Origin: JBBQXY01 sp051004815
GTDB lineage: Bacteria; Chloroflexota; Ktedonobacteria; Ktedonobacterales; Ktedonobacteraceae
Assembly (NCBI GenBank): GCA_051004815.1
Contig: JBPCJY010000093.1
Location: 1 to 39,766 of the forward strand
DNA: 39,766 bases
Reading direction: 5' to 3'
The notes under the pieces are model-generated. The model did no database searches. It saw only the letters and a program-made list of their open reading frames with translations, and was not told the origin of the DNA. Shown one piece after another: positions 7,261-16,066 of this stretch; the first letter of the stretch is position 1, and every line of letters begins with the position of its first letter. The position numbers and the translations under genes were made by a program.

Positions 7261-8781
7261 CTAATACGCTCCTTGACTGAATAAGACCGCCGGAATAGTG
7301 CGGAAGAGTATTTGGAAATAGAGACGTAGCGACCAATTTTCGATATAGTAGAGGTCCATCAGGACGCCCTCGTCAAAACTGAGGTTGCTGCGACCGCGCA
7401 CCTGCCAGAGGCCAGTCATGCCGGGCTTGATGGCGAGGCGTCCCTTTTGCCATTCTTCGTATTGTGCAACCTCATGTGGCAGCGGTGGACGCGGCCCTAC
7501 CAGACTCATCTCGCCTTTCAGAACATTAATAATCTGTGGGAACTCATCCAGGCTCGTGCGGCGTAAGAATTTACCGACAAGGGTAATGCGGGGATCATAC
7601 TTCATCTTGAACATTGGGCCTTGCGCCTCGTTCTGAGTCCACAGTTTTGCCAGCATTTGATCAGCATTTTTGTACATGGAACGGAATTTATAGACTTTGA
7701 AAGGGCGTCCATTCAAGCCAATGCGGGTCTGTTTGTAAATGGGTGCGCCAGCGGAATTGAGCCGAATAGCGAGACAGATACAGAACCAGAATGGCGATCC
7801 GACCACCATAATAAGCAGCGACATGATGATATCTACCAGGCGCGTAATGACGCGCTGGACGGTATTGAGCGAGACCTGTTTGATGCCAATCAGGGGAATG
7901 CCTTCGATGGCTTCCATATCAATGCGTGAGAGGCTGAGTTCATATAAATCGGGGACAAGTTTGAATGAAGCTCCCAGCTTTTCACAGAGACGCACGCTCT
8001 TGATAGATTGCTGATGCTGGTTAGCCGGGAGGGCAATGATGACCTCATCGACCTGCATGGAGCGAATGACTAATCCCAGGTCTTCCAATGTGCCGAGCAT
8101 CTTAAAACGCCCGAAGTCGCTGGGGTTCTCACTCATATCGTGCAGGAAACCTACAATGGAATAGCCCAGGTTGGGGTTAGCGGTGATGTGCTGCATAATC
8201 ATCTTGCCCAGGCGACCGGAGCCTACCACCAACAGGCGTGTTTCGCCCAGGCCGAGGCGGTAGAGCATGCCCATCGCCACCGAGACGATCAAGCGTCCGA
8301 GCGAGAGAACGAGAATGGTCATGGCCCATACAAATGGCACGAGCAGACGCGAACTTGATGGCGGCTGAAAGATGAAAAAATAGGTGATCAGGAAGGCCAC
8401 GCCCAGCGTGGCGGAACTGGCAATTACCCATGCCTGACGGAACCATGTGCCGGTCAGGCGAATTTTGTAGAGTCCTCGTAGCGCAAAAATGGCAACCAAG
8501 CCAACGACAACGCCATATTCCAGCGGCCTGAAATTCGCCAGCGAGGTATAGACTTCTTTCGTAGGCGTGCTGTTCTCGATAATATTGTTGCGCAAAAAAC
8601 TGAGTATGCTATTCTTAAAAAGCAGATTATAGCGTATAAAGTGGGCCAGGCGGAATGACACATCGACCAGGGTTACATCTAACACAAGCATAGCAATGCA
8701 CTCGAAGATGCGCCACTGGTGGCGGTGTGAGCGTCGAAGAGAGATAGCCTTCATTATAGGGCCAGTTGCTCCGATGGTCAT
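7261..8781 (-). CDS. Polyprenyl-phosphate sugar-1-phosphate transferase (WbaP/CpsE type)
   Basis: About 506 aa. The N-terminal half has four or five TM segments. A Rossmann-like CoA-binding domain (LLVVGSGRLGKMIMQHI) follows. The C-terminal catalytic domain has a TM (IIMSLLIMVVGSPFWFCICL), then IYKQTRIGLNGRPFKVYKFRSM, RRTSLDEFPQIINVLKGEMS, LVGPRPPLPHEV and KPGMTGLWQVRGRS. These are the full set of bacterial sugar transferase motifs. It would transfer hexose-1-phosphate to undecaprenyl phosphate, the first step of repeat-unit assembly. I prefer the ATG at 8781, with AGGAG eight bases upstream; an in-frame GTG at 8850 (529 aa) has a poorer site. It follows the GT4 gene at 8870 and precedes another GT4 with no gap. 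Confidence 0.92.
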   Translation of the reverse strand: MTIGATGPIMKAISLRRSHRHQWRIFECIAMLVLDVTLVDVSFRLAHFIRYNLLFKNSILSFLRNNIIENSTPTKEVYTSLANFRPLEYGVVVGLVAIFALRGLYKIRLTGTWFRQAWVIASSATLGVAFLITYFFIFQPPSSSRLLVPFVWAMTILVLSLGRLIVSVAMGMLYRLGLGETRLLVVGSGRLGKMIMQHITANPNLGYSIVGFLHDMSENPSDFGRFKMLGTLEDLGLVIRSMQVDEVIIALPANQHQQSIKSVRLCEKLGASFKLVPDLYELSLSRIDMEAIEGIPLIGIKQVSLNTVQRVITRLVDIIMSLLIMVVGSPFWFCICLAIRLNSAGAPIYKQTRIGLNGRPFKVYKFRSMYKNADQMLAKLWTQNEAQGPMFKMKYDPRITLVGKFLRRTSLDEFPQIINVLKGEMSLVGPRPPLPHEVAQYEEWQKGRLAIKPGMTGLWQVRGRSNLSFDEGVLMDLYYIENWSLRLYFQILFRTIPAVLFSQGAY

Positions 8782-8869
8782 GTCCAAGGCTCCTGTCCTA
8801 TCAGTATCAGGACTGAGATTGGTTTTTTGGGTGAGTTTACTGCTATTCACGATTAACTATATCCTACGC

Positions 8870-10075
8870 TTAACGAACGGACGGTACATGTTGTGTACGT
8901 CCTTGCGCGGTAGTATGTAACAGCTCGGCCTGTTCATAGACACGCACAGTTTGTTCAACCATGCGTTGGGCCGAGAATTTCTCCGCTACTAATGGGGCCA
9001 TCGCTCGACATTGCTGCCGTAGTGCCTCGTCGGTTAATGCCGTATGTAATGCTGTCGCCATGGCTTCCACATTGAATGGGTCAACCGTCAAGGCAATGTC
9101 AAAACCCGCCTCTGGTAAGCTCGAAACATTCGAGGTGACAACTGGTGTGCCACAAGCCAGAGCCTCCGTCACGGGTATGCCAAAGCCCTCGTACAGCGAT
9201 GGGTAGACAAAAACCTCGGCGGCGGCATACCATAACGCCTGTTCGGTATCCGTGACATACCCAGGAAATATTACCTCTGATTCTAACCCCAATTGCCGTA
9301 CCCGGTCAAATATGGCGTCATAGAGCCAGCCTTTCCCACCGGCGAGTACAAGCTTTTCCGATCTTCCATGTATTTTACGCAACTGCGCAAATGCTTCGAT
9401 CAGTGTTGGAATGTTCTTGCGTGGCTCCAACGTCCCCAGGTAAAGCAAGTAGCCCTCTGTCAGCCCCTGCTTCTTGCGAAATGCCTGCACTGCCTCCTCG
9501 GTAGGTCGCTGGGCGAACCGCGTATCCAGACAGGTATAAACGGTTTGTACCCGCTCAGCCGGAATGCCGACCAGTGCGACCGCATCCTGTTTGGTGCTTT
9601 CTGAAACCGCGATCACCATCGAGGCTTTGCGAATGCTGCGCAGCGTGAAAATACGATGGTAGACGCGCTTAGAACGTGTTAAAACGTTGGGAAAGCGCAA
9701 GAATGCCAGGTCGTGCAACGTCACCACCCCCGCGCAACTGTGCGGTAACTTTTCCGGTAACACATTGACGGGAGAGTGTAAGACCGCGATCTGTTTTTGT
9801 CGAATGAGCGATGGGAGCGTGAATTGCTCCCAGCCTATACGTGCGGCTGGTTGTGACTCAGACCATGGCGATGATATATAGGTAAGCTGTGGATGGTGTG
9901 CAGTAAGCGCGTCAAGCCGTTCCACGACATCCTGTCCATTAACAAAAACGGTATATTCATGCTGCCCCGGCCTCTTTGCTAGCTCTGTCAACAGGTATCG
10001 TATGTAGCGACTGACACCGCCATTGCGATAGTTCTGGCTAAAGGAGAGCAATTGAGCATTGATACCAATGTGCAT
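8870..10075 (-). CDS. Glycosyltransferase family 4
   Basis: 401 aa. The N-terminus MHIGINAQLLSFSQNYRNGG-VSRYIRYLL is the acceptor-binding domain. The donor-binding domain shows LLYLGTLEPRKNIPTLIEAF, VIFPGYVTDTEQALWYAAAE, and the E-x7-E catalytic segment YPSLYEGFGIPVTEALACGT. It resembles mannosyltransferases of the MtfA/WbdB type; the sugar cannot be told from sequence. ATG at 10075 with GAGGAG about nine bases upstream. It is probably the first gene of the polysaccharide operon (8870-10075, 7261-8781, 6124-7260, 5217-6041, 4281-4955), all on the minus strand. Confidence 0.9.
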   Translation of the reverse strand: MHIGINAQLLSFSQNYRNGGVSRYIRYLLTELAKRPGQHEYTVFVNGQDVVERLDALTAHHPQLTYISSPWSESQPAARIGWEQFTLPSLIRQKQIAVLHSPVNVLPEKLPHSCAGVVTLHDLAFLRFPNVLTRSKRVYHRIFTLRSIRKASMVIAVSESTKQDAVALVGIPAERVQTVYTCLDTRFAQRPTEEAVQAFRKKQGLTEGYLLYLGTLEPRKNIPTLIEAFAQLRKIHGRSEKLVLAGGKGWLYDAIFDRVRQLGLESEVIFPGYVTDTEQALWYAAAEVFVYPSLYEGFGIPVTEALACGTPVVTSNVSSLPEAGFDIALTVDPFNVEAMATALHTALTDEALRQQCRAMAPLVAEKFSAQRMVEQTVRVYEQAELLHTTAQGRTQHVPSVR

Positions 10076-10137
10076 ACCGATAGGCTCCTCATGGCTCTAT
10101 AACGTCCCTGCCTTTGGCAAGGTAACAGGCATGGTCA

Positions 10138-11046
10138 TTATACCCTACGCCACGCTAGAGAGTTTCCTTGAAAATGCGGTTGAATCTCGCCTCGTGTGTA
10201 GAGTACACTCAGTGCTGATTGTACGGTTGTATTGTAAAGAACATATTGTGGCAGCGTTTGTATCTGTGCTCCCAGCGCAGTAGCGACTACGCTCAATATA
10301 TCATTTGCTGGTCGGGCTGCGCCATCAGCCAGTGCGGCCCGTATCGTGCCCAGTATACTCTCTAAACGTTTGGCGGTATACTCTATAGCCAGATTGGCCT
10401 GTTCAGTAGAGGTATAGAGTTCACCGTGGCCCGCAACTATATGTTTAAACGGTAAAATGTGTGTTTTCATCGCAGTGAGCGTTGAAAGTCCTGTCTCTAC
10501 ATCGGAATAGAAAGGAATACGGTGCTTGTCGAGGATGTCTGGCGTGAGAAATGCATCCCCCACAAAGATGGTTTCACCAAACGCCACCCCCACCTGCTCC
10601 AGGCTGTGTCCGGGTAGGGAAACGACCTTCATGGGAATATGGTCAATTTCCTGTTCGTTGCCGACGAGAATCACATCGGCGAGGCACGGTTTGGCCAGGA
10701 GAAACTTGTGTTGTAAATCACGCGGTGGTAGAGCACCGCTAAAAAGATAGAGCGGTTCCAGCATTGGCCCGGCCATAACAGAAGCCTCAATGCGCGTAGC
10801 AAACACGGTAAGCCCTGTCTGGCGCACGAGATACTGCGCTCCACCGAAATGATCGGCATGGGCATGTGTGATCAGCAAGGCCGTTGGGGTCAGTCCCAGT
10901 TTCTTCACCTGATTCAAGATATCGCGCCCCGCGTCTTTGTCCATACCGCTATCAATGATCAGGCAGCGGCCCTCAGCGGCAATGACCCCGATATTGGCCC
11001 CACCCTGAATAACCCATGCTTGTTCTTGTACTTGTATCAGTTGCAT
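10138..11046 (-). CDS. MBL-fold metallo-hydrolase
   Basis: About 302 aa. The metallo-beta-lactamase metal ligands are complete: THAHADHFGG (HxHxDH), PGHSLEQ, FVGDAFL (bridging Asp) and VAGHGEL. The fold starts at once (WVIQGGANIGVIAAEGRCLIIDSGMD), the pattern of glyoxalase-II-like and generic MBL hydrolases. A roughly 90-aa C-terminal helical part (YTAKRLESILGTIRAALADG) follows, as in some CoA-thioesterase or RNase-unrelated MBL proteins. The substrate is unknown. I chose the ATG at 11046, with GAGG seven bases before it; an upstream in-frame start at 11085 would add a non-homologous tail. It lies 62 bp before the GT4 gene on the same strand, so it may be co-transcribed. Confidence 0.85.
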   Translation of the reverse strand: MQLIQVQEQAWVIQGGANIGVIAAEGRCLIIDSGMDKDAGRDILNQVKKLGLTPTALLITHAHADHFGGAQYLVRQTGLTVFATRIEASVMAGPMLEPLYLFSGALPPRDLQHKFLLAKPCLADVILVGNEQEIDHIPMKVVSLPGHSLEQVGVAFGETIFVGDAFLTPDILDKHRIPFYSDVETGLSTLTAMKTHILPFKHIVAGHGELYTSTEQANLAIEYTAKRLESILGTIRAALADGAARPANDILSVVATALGAQIQTLPQYVLYNTTVQSALSVLYTRGEIQPHFQGNSLAWRRV

Positions 11047-11101
11047 AAAAGACCTCTTCGGAGAGCGTAGGCACAAGGCCCCCACATCCCCACATCCCAG
11101 C

Positions 11102-11263
11102 CTTTCACTGGGAGGTTTTTTGAAGCGCGCCGGTTTCGCCTGTCATTCCCCCTCGCCCATGCCTTTCCCCAAAAAACCTCCCAGTGAAAGCTCATCCCAG
11201 CCCCCTGTCCCTACGCACGACCGAGCGGCTTCTGCCGCTCTCCCAAAAAACCTACTTGTCTAG
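11102..11263. repeat. Dispersed repeat family A (copy 2) with right-hand extension
   Basis: The core (11102-11190) is flanked by perfect 21-bp inverted arms: CTTTCACTGGGAGGTTTTTT plus one base at the left, and the complement ending CCCAGTGAAAG at the right. A 73-bp extension follows (CCCCTGTCCCTACGCACGAC, then a GAGCGG...CCGCTC hairpin, then CAAAAAACCTACTTGT). The same extension follows the copy near 16644. There is no ORF. It is a compound MITE/REP-like element in the gap before the PP2C gene. Confidence 0.78.
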
Positions 11264-11281
11264 TACCGCATAGTATATCTC

Positions 11282-11393
11282 TTGCGTGCTATGTGATGAG
11301 AGAGTATACTTCCATTACATAGCACGGCGAGAGATTAGCAGGCAGGCGCAAAATAGTCTATGCATTGCGTTTTTCTCTGCGTCGGTGTATTAT
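11282..11393 (+). promoter_or_regulatory. Tandem promoters with a large operator-like palindrome upstream of the PP2C gene
   Basis: P1 is TTGCGT (11282-11287), 17-bp spacer, TATACT (11305-11310). P2 is TTGCGT (11365-11370), 17-bp spacer, TATTAT (11388-11393). Both use the same -35. P1 lies inside a long inverted repeat: GTGCTATGT (11286-11294) pairs with ACATAGCAC (11317-11325), with outer-to-inner pairing extended by ATG/CAT. The palindrome covers the -10 and the start site, a good place for a repressor. The predicted leaders are about 170 and 90 nt. This is read from sequence only. Confidence 0.5.
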
Positions 11394-11490
11394 AGCCTAA
11401 AGTTTCAGCAATTGCCTAGTGTGCTTATTGAGCCCTGGTGGGTGCAGGTACACATAAAGATCTATACTTAAAGTACGGGAGAAAAGTGCG

Positions 11491-13959
11491 TTGGCCACCA
11501 AACAACTCCGTCTCGATGTTGCACAACTAACCGATGTTGGCCGCAAGCGCGAACACAACGAAGATAATATGGCCTACGTCATCCCTAAAGACCAACAGGT
11601 GATGGCAAAAAAAGGTGCGTTATTCATTGTGGCTGATGGCATGGGTGGCCATGCTGCCGGTGAGGTGGCGAGTGAAATAGCCGTTGATACCGTGAGCAAC
11701 GTATATTATCAGGATGATAGTGATGATGCTGCCACCTCATTGCTGCAAGCGATCAAACGTGCTAACGCGTTAATTCATCAACGTGCTGCCGAGAACATGC
11801 TGCGTAGTGGTATGGGAACAACCTGTGTCTCAGCAGTGCTGCGCGGCAATATGGCCTATATAGCCAATGTTGGTGATAGCCGTGCCTATCTTGTGCGCAA
11901 TGGGGAGGTCAAACAGGTCTCGCAAGATCACTCATGGGTGGCTGAGCAGGTGCGTGCAGGCTTATTAACCGAGGATCAGGCCCGCACCCATGCCCAACGC
12001 AACGTTATTACGCGTTGCCTTGGTACGCAGCCAGATGTCGATATAGATGTGTTCCCGGAGCTATTGGAGGAACATGACGCCATTGTCCTTTGCACAGATG
12101 GCCTCTCTGGCCTGGTGAGCGATGATGAGATACGGCGCATTGTCGCCCAATCGGCTCCGCAAGAAAGCGTCTATCATCTTGTAGAGCGTGCAAATGAGAA
12201 CGGTGGCCCCGATAATATCACGGCGATTGTTATTTCAGTGCAAGAAGTTGGCTGGGAACCGCCCAGTGTGCGTCATCCAGTCTTGGCGGGTACCAACGAG
12301 CGTGAAACTGGCGAAGATACCGTCGTGCTGGGTGTCACCCCTGGCTCACCAACACAAGCTCCCTCGATACTTGACAATGGTTATGCGATGAGTAACCCTG
12401 CCGCTTTCGCCGGTAGTACACAAATCTCACCGGATACTATTGCGACCGCCCCGCAACCTGTCATGCAAGCAGCTCGTAACAAACGGAGTCGTCTCTTTTA
12501 TCCAACCCTTGCCCTCGTTGCCCTGGTTATTTTAGGCGTAATTGGTGGTGCAGCCTATCTCTATCAGACCCTGAATGCGAACTCGCATGCCGATACACAT
12601 GTGCAAAACGCGCAACAGCTTATCACCAAAGCCAATGGCGAGGCCGTTAACAATCCTACTGCTGCCCTGACTGACCTTGCCAATGCACAGAAGATGTTGC
12701 GCTCCGTCCAGCAGAATAGTTCGTTCAGCGACGTGCAGCGTAATAAGGCCCGCAGCATTCTGCAAGGGGATCTGACTCGCGACGTAAAAAATGCTATTAT
12801 GAATTATAATAAAAAATCGGCTATTACCGCTCTCTGTTCTACTAATGTGACAGGGGCAGCGTTGAATATAGGCTCAACGGGTTCCCCACCTTCAGCAATT
12901 GCTATGGTGCAAGGAAAAACCACCGCGATTATGTATGCTTTAGGCGCGGATAACAAGGTGTATCAGCGTGTGAGCAATGGTCTGTTGCCCGTACCTCTGC
13001 CTCTTTCAAGTGCTACTACAGTGCGGGGTATTGCGAGCAATGGCTCGCAGCTAGTTTTACTGGTAGCTCAGCCAGGCAAGGCCCCACTCAATGTTACGTA
13101 CAGCCTGATCCTTTTACCTACGGGTCAGTCAACGCAAGTTCCACAGAACCCGAGTCAACTCAAGTTTGCTGCCAATGTGCCGATTGACGCGAAGCTGCTC
13201 TCGAATGGGCAAATGCCGCAATTGATCGCCTCTACCAGTTCTGATGTCTACGTGGTCATTGGTGCGGGTGCAACGCAAAGTACAGTACAGATTATAGATT
13301 ATGCTCCCAATAAAGCCGGGAAGCCGCTCGCGCAAGTCACACCCTTTACATTCACATTCTCCCGTGCTATTGTCAGTATGGCCGCTTTCCCGAATCACCA
13401 GTTGTTCTTCTTGCTGGCCGACGGCTCGATACAGAGTTTGCAATTTGCTACGACTAATCAGGCTCCAACCAGTGTCTTAGTACAGAATGCCATAGCTCAG
13501 CCTTTGACGAACAGCGGAGAACCATTTACATGGCAGATGTCCGTGCCGACGGTTACTACTGGTAGCAGCAGGTCATTAGGTGTGCCGGGGACTATGTCAA
13601 CGAGCGCACTCGCTGTCAGCCTTGTAGATAAGGTGCCGTACCTGTTCGTTATGGATGTAACGCTGAATCGTATCCTTGAATTAACGCCGGTTGGAGACAG
13701 TGTAGCGACCGCAGCGACCGGTACCACCACTGCGCCAACCCCCAAATCTACCAGTACTGGTGGTGGAGCGGTTAGTGATGCTACTCCTATCACCCTCAGT
13801 CTAGTGAAACAATATGCTTCATCTCCTCTCTTCACGCAGGGAAAGAGTCTCGCGGTTGACACGCAGGGAGCTAACGTCAATGTCTTGACGCAAAGCTCTG
13901 CTTCGTCTCTCCCGAATGTGGTCGCATTTAGCACTACCGCACAAACTGGTTGTGTGTAA
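11491..13959 (+). CDS. PP2C-family Ser/Thr phosphatase with TM anchor and large exported domain
   Basis: 822 aa. Residues 1-240 are a complete PPM/PP2C phosphatase: TDVGRKREHNEDN, VADGMGGHAAGEVAS (Asp49), MGTTCVSAVL, NVGDSRAYLVRNGEVKQVSQ, LCTDGLSGLVSDDEI and NGGPDNITAIV. It would remove phosphate from Ser/Thr kinase targets in the cytoplasm. A disordered linker (240-330) leads to one TM helix (about 334-357, LALVALVILGVIGGAAYLYQ). About 460 exported residues follow, rich in short hydrophobic repeats that suggest a beta-propeller (AMVQGKTTAIMYALGADNKV; QLVLLVAQPGKAP; HQLFFLLADGSIQSLQF). The usual Stp1 length is 240-260 aa, so the exported sensor-like part is a large addition. The start is TTG at 11491, with GGGAG nine bases upstream. 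No PASTA kinase is nearby. Confidence 0.9.
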   Translation: MATKQLRLDVAQLTDVGRKREHNEDNMAYVIPKDQQVMAKKGALFIVADGMGGHAAGEVASEIAVDTVSNVYYQDDSDDAATSLLQAIKRANALIHQRAAENMLRSGMGTTCVSAVLRGNMAYIANVGDSRAYLVRNGEVKQVSQDHSWVAEQVRAGLLTEDQARTHAQRNVITRCLGTQPDVDIDVFPELLEEHDAIVLCTDGLSGLVSDDEIRRIVAQSAPQESVYHLVERANENGGPDNITAIVISVQEVGWEPPSVRHPVLAGTNERETGEDTVVLGVTPGSPTQAPSILDNGYAMSNPAAFAGSTQISPDTIATAPQPVMQAARNKRSRLFYPTLALVALVILGVIGGAAYLYQTLNANSHADTHVQNAQQLITKANGEAVNNPTAALTDLANAQKMLRSVQQNSSFSDVQRNKARSILQGDLTRDVKNAIMNYNKKSAITALCSTNVTGAALNIGSTGSPPSAIAMVQGKTTAIMYALGADNKVYQRVSNGLLPVPLPLSSATTVRGIASNGSQLVLLVAQPGKAPLNVTYSLILLPTGQSTQVPQNPSQLKFAANVPIDAKLLSNGQMPQLIASTSSDVYVVIGAGATQSTVQIIDYAPNKAGKPLAQVTPFTFTFSRAIVSMAAFPNHQLFFLLADGSIQSLQFATTNQAPTSVLVQNAIAQPLTNSGEPFTWQMSVPTVTTGSSRSLGVPGTMSTSALAVSLVDKVPYLFVMDVTLNRILELTPVGDSVATAATGTTTAPTPKSTSTGGGAVSDATPITLSLVKQYASSPLFTQGKSLAVDTQGANVNVLTQSSASSLPNVVAFSTTAQTGCV

Positions 13960-14016
13960 TGTCGTTATAAACTTTCATCTTGATCCTCAGAACAGTATGT
14001 AAGGAGTTATCAAACT

Positions 14017-15813
14017 GTGGCTTTTCCAGTCCATTATCGTACACATACCTGTGGCGATTTAAATAAAGATGCTATCGGAGAGCGTGTCACATTAGCTGGT
14101 TGGGTCAACCGTCGGCGTGACCATGGTGGCCTGGTCTTCCTGGATATACGTGATCGCTATGGTATGACGCAGGTCATTTGTGATCCTGAGCGTTCGCCGG
14201 AGGCGCATCGCGTTGCCTCGGAACTGCGTTCGGAATACGTGGTGCAGGTAACTGGTACCGTTGTACCCCGCTTGCCTGGGACAGAAAATGCGAATCTGGC
14301 GACGGGGGCGATAGAGGTGGCCGCTGAGCATATCGAAACCTTAAGCACCTCGCGTACCCCTCCCTTTCCTATCAGCGATAACATCCAGGTTGACGAGTCG
14401 TTACGGCTCAAATATCGTTATCTTGATTTGCGCCGTCCTTCTATGCGCGATAACATGATTCTGCGCCATCGGGTCGTCAAGGCCATTCGTGACTACCTGG
14501 ACGAGCGCAGTTTCTTGGAGATCGAGACGCCTATTTTGATGAAGAGTACCCCCGAAGGGGCTAGAGACTATCTCGTTCCCAGTCGTCTGTATGCTGGCGA
14601 GTTCTATGCCCTGCCGCAATCGCCACAGCAATTGAAGCAGCTCTTGATGGTGGCTGGTTTTGACCGCTACTTCCAGATCGCTCGTTGTTTCCGCGACGAA
14701 GATCAACGTGCGGACCGTCAGCCCGAATTTACCCAGCTTGACCTGGAAATGTCCTTCGTGGCAGAGGAAGACGTTATGTCGCTCATCGAAGGGCTATTGA
14801 TCTTTCTGATTGAGAAGACCACGAATAAGCACATCAAGCAACAGCCATTTCCGCGTTTGACCTATAAAGAGGTCATGGGCCGCTACGGTACAGACCACCC
14901 TGACCTTCGTTTTGATCTACCCCTGGTGGAAATCTCAGAGCTGGCCCAGGCCGGGACCTTTGGTGTATTTCAGAGCGCGTTAGCCGCCAATGGGATGGTT
15001 AAAGGTATTCGTGTGCCGGGAGGAGCCAGCTATAGCCGCAAAGAAATTGAGGAACTGACCGAATTTGCACGTATGTTGGGTGCGAAAGGGCTGGTCTCAT
15101 TGGCAATCAGTGCCACCGGCGATGTGAAATCTCCCTTAACCAAATTTATGTCGCAGGTTGAGGTGCAAGCAATAATTGACCGTCTCCAAGGCTCTACAGG
15201 CGATCTACTGCTCTTCGTCGCGGACAGTGTCAAAGTTTGCAATGATGTGCTGTTCCGTCTGCGCGTGCGGCTGGCCGAACGCTTGAAACTGATCGATCCC
15301 ACGGAGATGGCTCTGTGCTGGGTCGTTGATTTTCCTCTACTGCACTTCGATGAAGAGGGCCAGCGTTACGAGGCGGAACACAACCCGTTCTCCGGCATGG
15401 ATGAGGCACATATTGATCGGCTGGACACCGACCCTTTACATATTCGGGCCAAGCAATACGACATCATCTGCAATGGCTACGAGATCGGCGGTGGCAGCGT
15501 TCGTATCAATGTCGCTGAGTTACAGCACAAAGTCTTCTCGCTGATGAAACTGGATGACGAGCAGATCAAAGAGCAATTTGGACATATGCTCGAAGCCTTT
15601 GAGTATGGCGCACCGCCCCACGGAGGGATCGCCCTCGGCATTGATCGACTGGTTATGCTGCTGGGGGACGAGGATAACATCCGTGAGGTTATCGCCTTCC
15701 CCAAGACGCAGAGTGCTGTAGACCTCTTAATGGGCGCACCCTCGCCTGTCGATGAAAAACAGTTGCGAGAACTGCACCTGCGTGTTCGTGCTGAAGAGGC
15801 AGCCAAAAAGTAG
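14017..15813 (+). CDS. aspS: Aspartyl-tRNA synthetase, probably non-discriminating
   Basis: 598 aa, the normal length of bacterial AspRS. It has an N-terminal OB-fold anticodon domain (VTLAGWVNRRRDHGGLVFLD). The class II core follows: FLEIETPILMKSTPEGARDY (motif 1/flipping-loop region), RCFRDEDQRADRQPEFTQLD (motif 2), GIALGIDRLVMLLGDEDNIR (motif 3), and the bacterial GAD insertion in the middle. His36 in RRRDHGG replaces the Leu of the E. coli discriminating enzyme, and a PGTEN segment carries Gly. As I recall, these residues mark non-discriminating AspRS that also charges tRNA-Asn, to be completed by GatCAB. GTG start at 14017; AAGGAG at 14001-14006. It follows the PP2C gene by 57 bp and may be co-transcribed. 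Confidence 0.96.
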   Translation: MAFPVHYRTHTCGDLNKDAIGERVTLAGWVNRRRDHGGLVFLDIRDRYGMTQVICDPERSPEAHRVASELRSEYVVQVTGTVVPRLPGTENANLATGAIEVAAEHIETLSTSRTPPFPISDNIQVDESLRLKYRYLDLRRPSMRDNMILRHRVVKAIRDYLDERSFLEIETPILMKSTPEGARDYLVPSRLYAGEFYALPQSPQQLKQLLMVAGFDRYFQIARCFRDEDQRADRQPEFTQLDLEMSFVAEEDVMSLIEGLLIFLIEKTTNKHIKQQPFPRLTYKEVMGRYGTDHPDLRFDLPLVEISELAQAGTFGVFQSALAANGMVKGIRVPGGASYSRKEIEELTEFARMLGAKGLVSLAISATGDVKSPLTKFMSQVEVQAIIDRLQGSTGDLLLFVADSVKVCNDVLFRLRVRLAERLKLIDPTEMALCWVVDFPLLHFDEEGQRYEAEHNPFSGMDEAHIDRLDTDPLHIRAKQYDIICNGYEIGGGSVRINVAELQHKVFSLMKLDDEQIKEQFGHMLEAFEYGAPPHGGIALGIDRLVMLLGDEDNIREVIAFPKTQSAVDLLMGAPSPVDEKQLRELHLRVRAEEAAKK

Positions 15814-15845
15814 TTTTAGGCAGATGCTTGCTGGTGAAAGCCGCA

Positions 15846-15959
15846 CCAGGGCGACCGCCAGGGTGCGCCCCTACTATACACCACGCGGCCCGTTGAGCCG
15901 CTTTCCGTAGGGAAGGGCGAGGTGGATATAGTAGGGGCGCACCCTGGCGGTCGCCCTGG
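15846..15959. repeat. Inverted-repeat element, family B (copy 2)
   Basis: This 114-bp element is bounded by CCAGGGCGACCGCCAGGGTG and its complement. The arms also carry CGCCCCTACTATA, around a centre related to that of copy 1 (GCGGCCCGTTGAGCCGC). It lies 32 bp after the aspS stop. The arm change relative to copy 1 (GCCAGGGTG for GCAAGGGTC) occurs on both sides, so pairing is conserved. That points to selection on structure or to recent spread of intact copies. Confidence 0.8.
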
Positions 15960-15990
15960 AAGCTAATACCTCTAGATTTGGATACTTTAG

Positions 15991-15996
15991 TATAAT
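15991..15996 (+). promoter_or_regulatory. Candidate -10 box for the ArsR gene
   Basis: A perfect TATAAT lies 71 bases before the ArsR start codon, just after the family B element. No good -35 is seen at 16-18 bp; the best nearby hexamer is too close. If it is used, an activator or alternative upstream contact would be needed. Confidence 0.3.
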
Positions 15997-16066
15997 ACAT
16001 GTAGAGGTTTCCTCGATAAACTAGCTCAGGTTTGATATCCGGTTGGGAGGATGGAAGGAGAAGAAT

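Noticed and set aside
13497..13934. 145-aa ORF antisense to the PP2C exported domain
   Set aside because: It is a low-complexity Val/Thr-rich shadow of the real gene, without a ribosome site.
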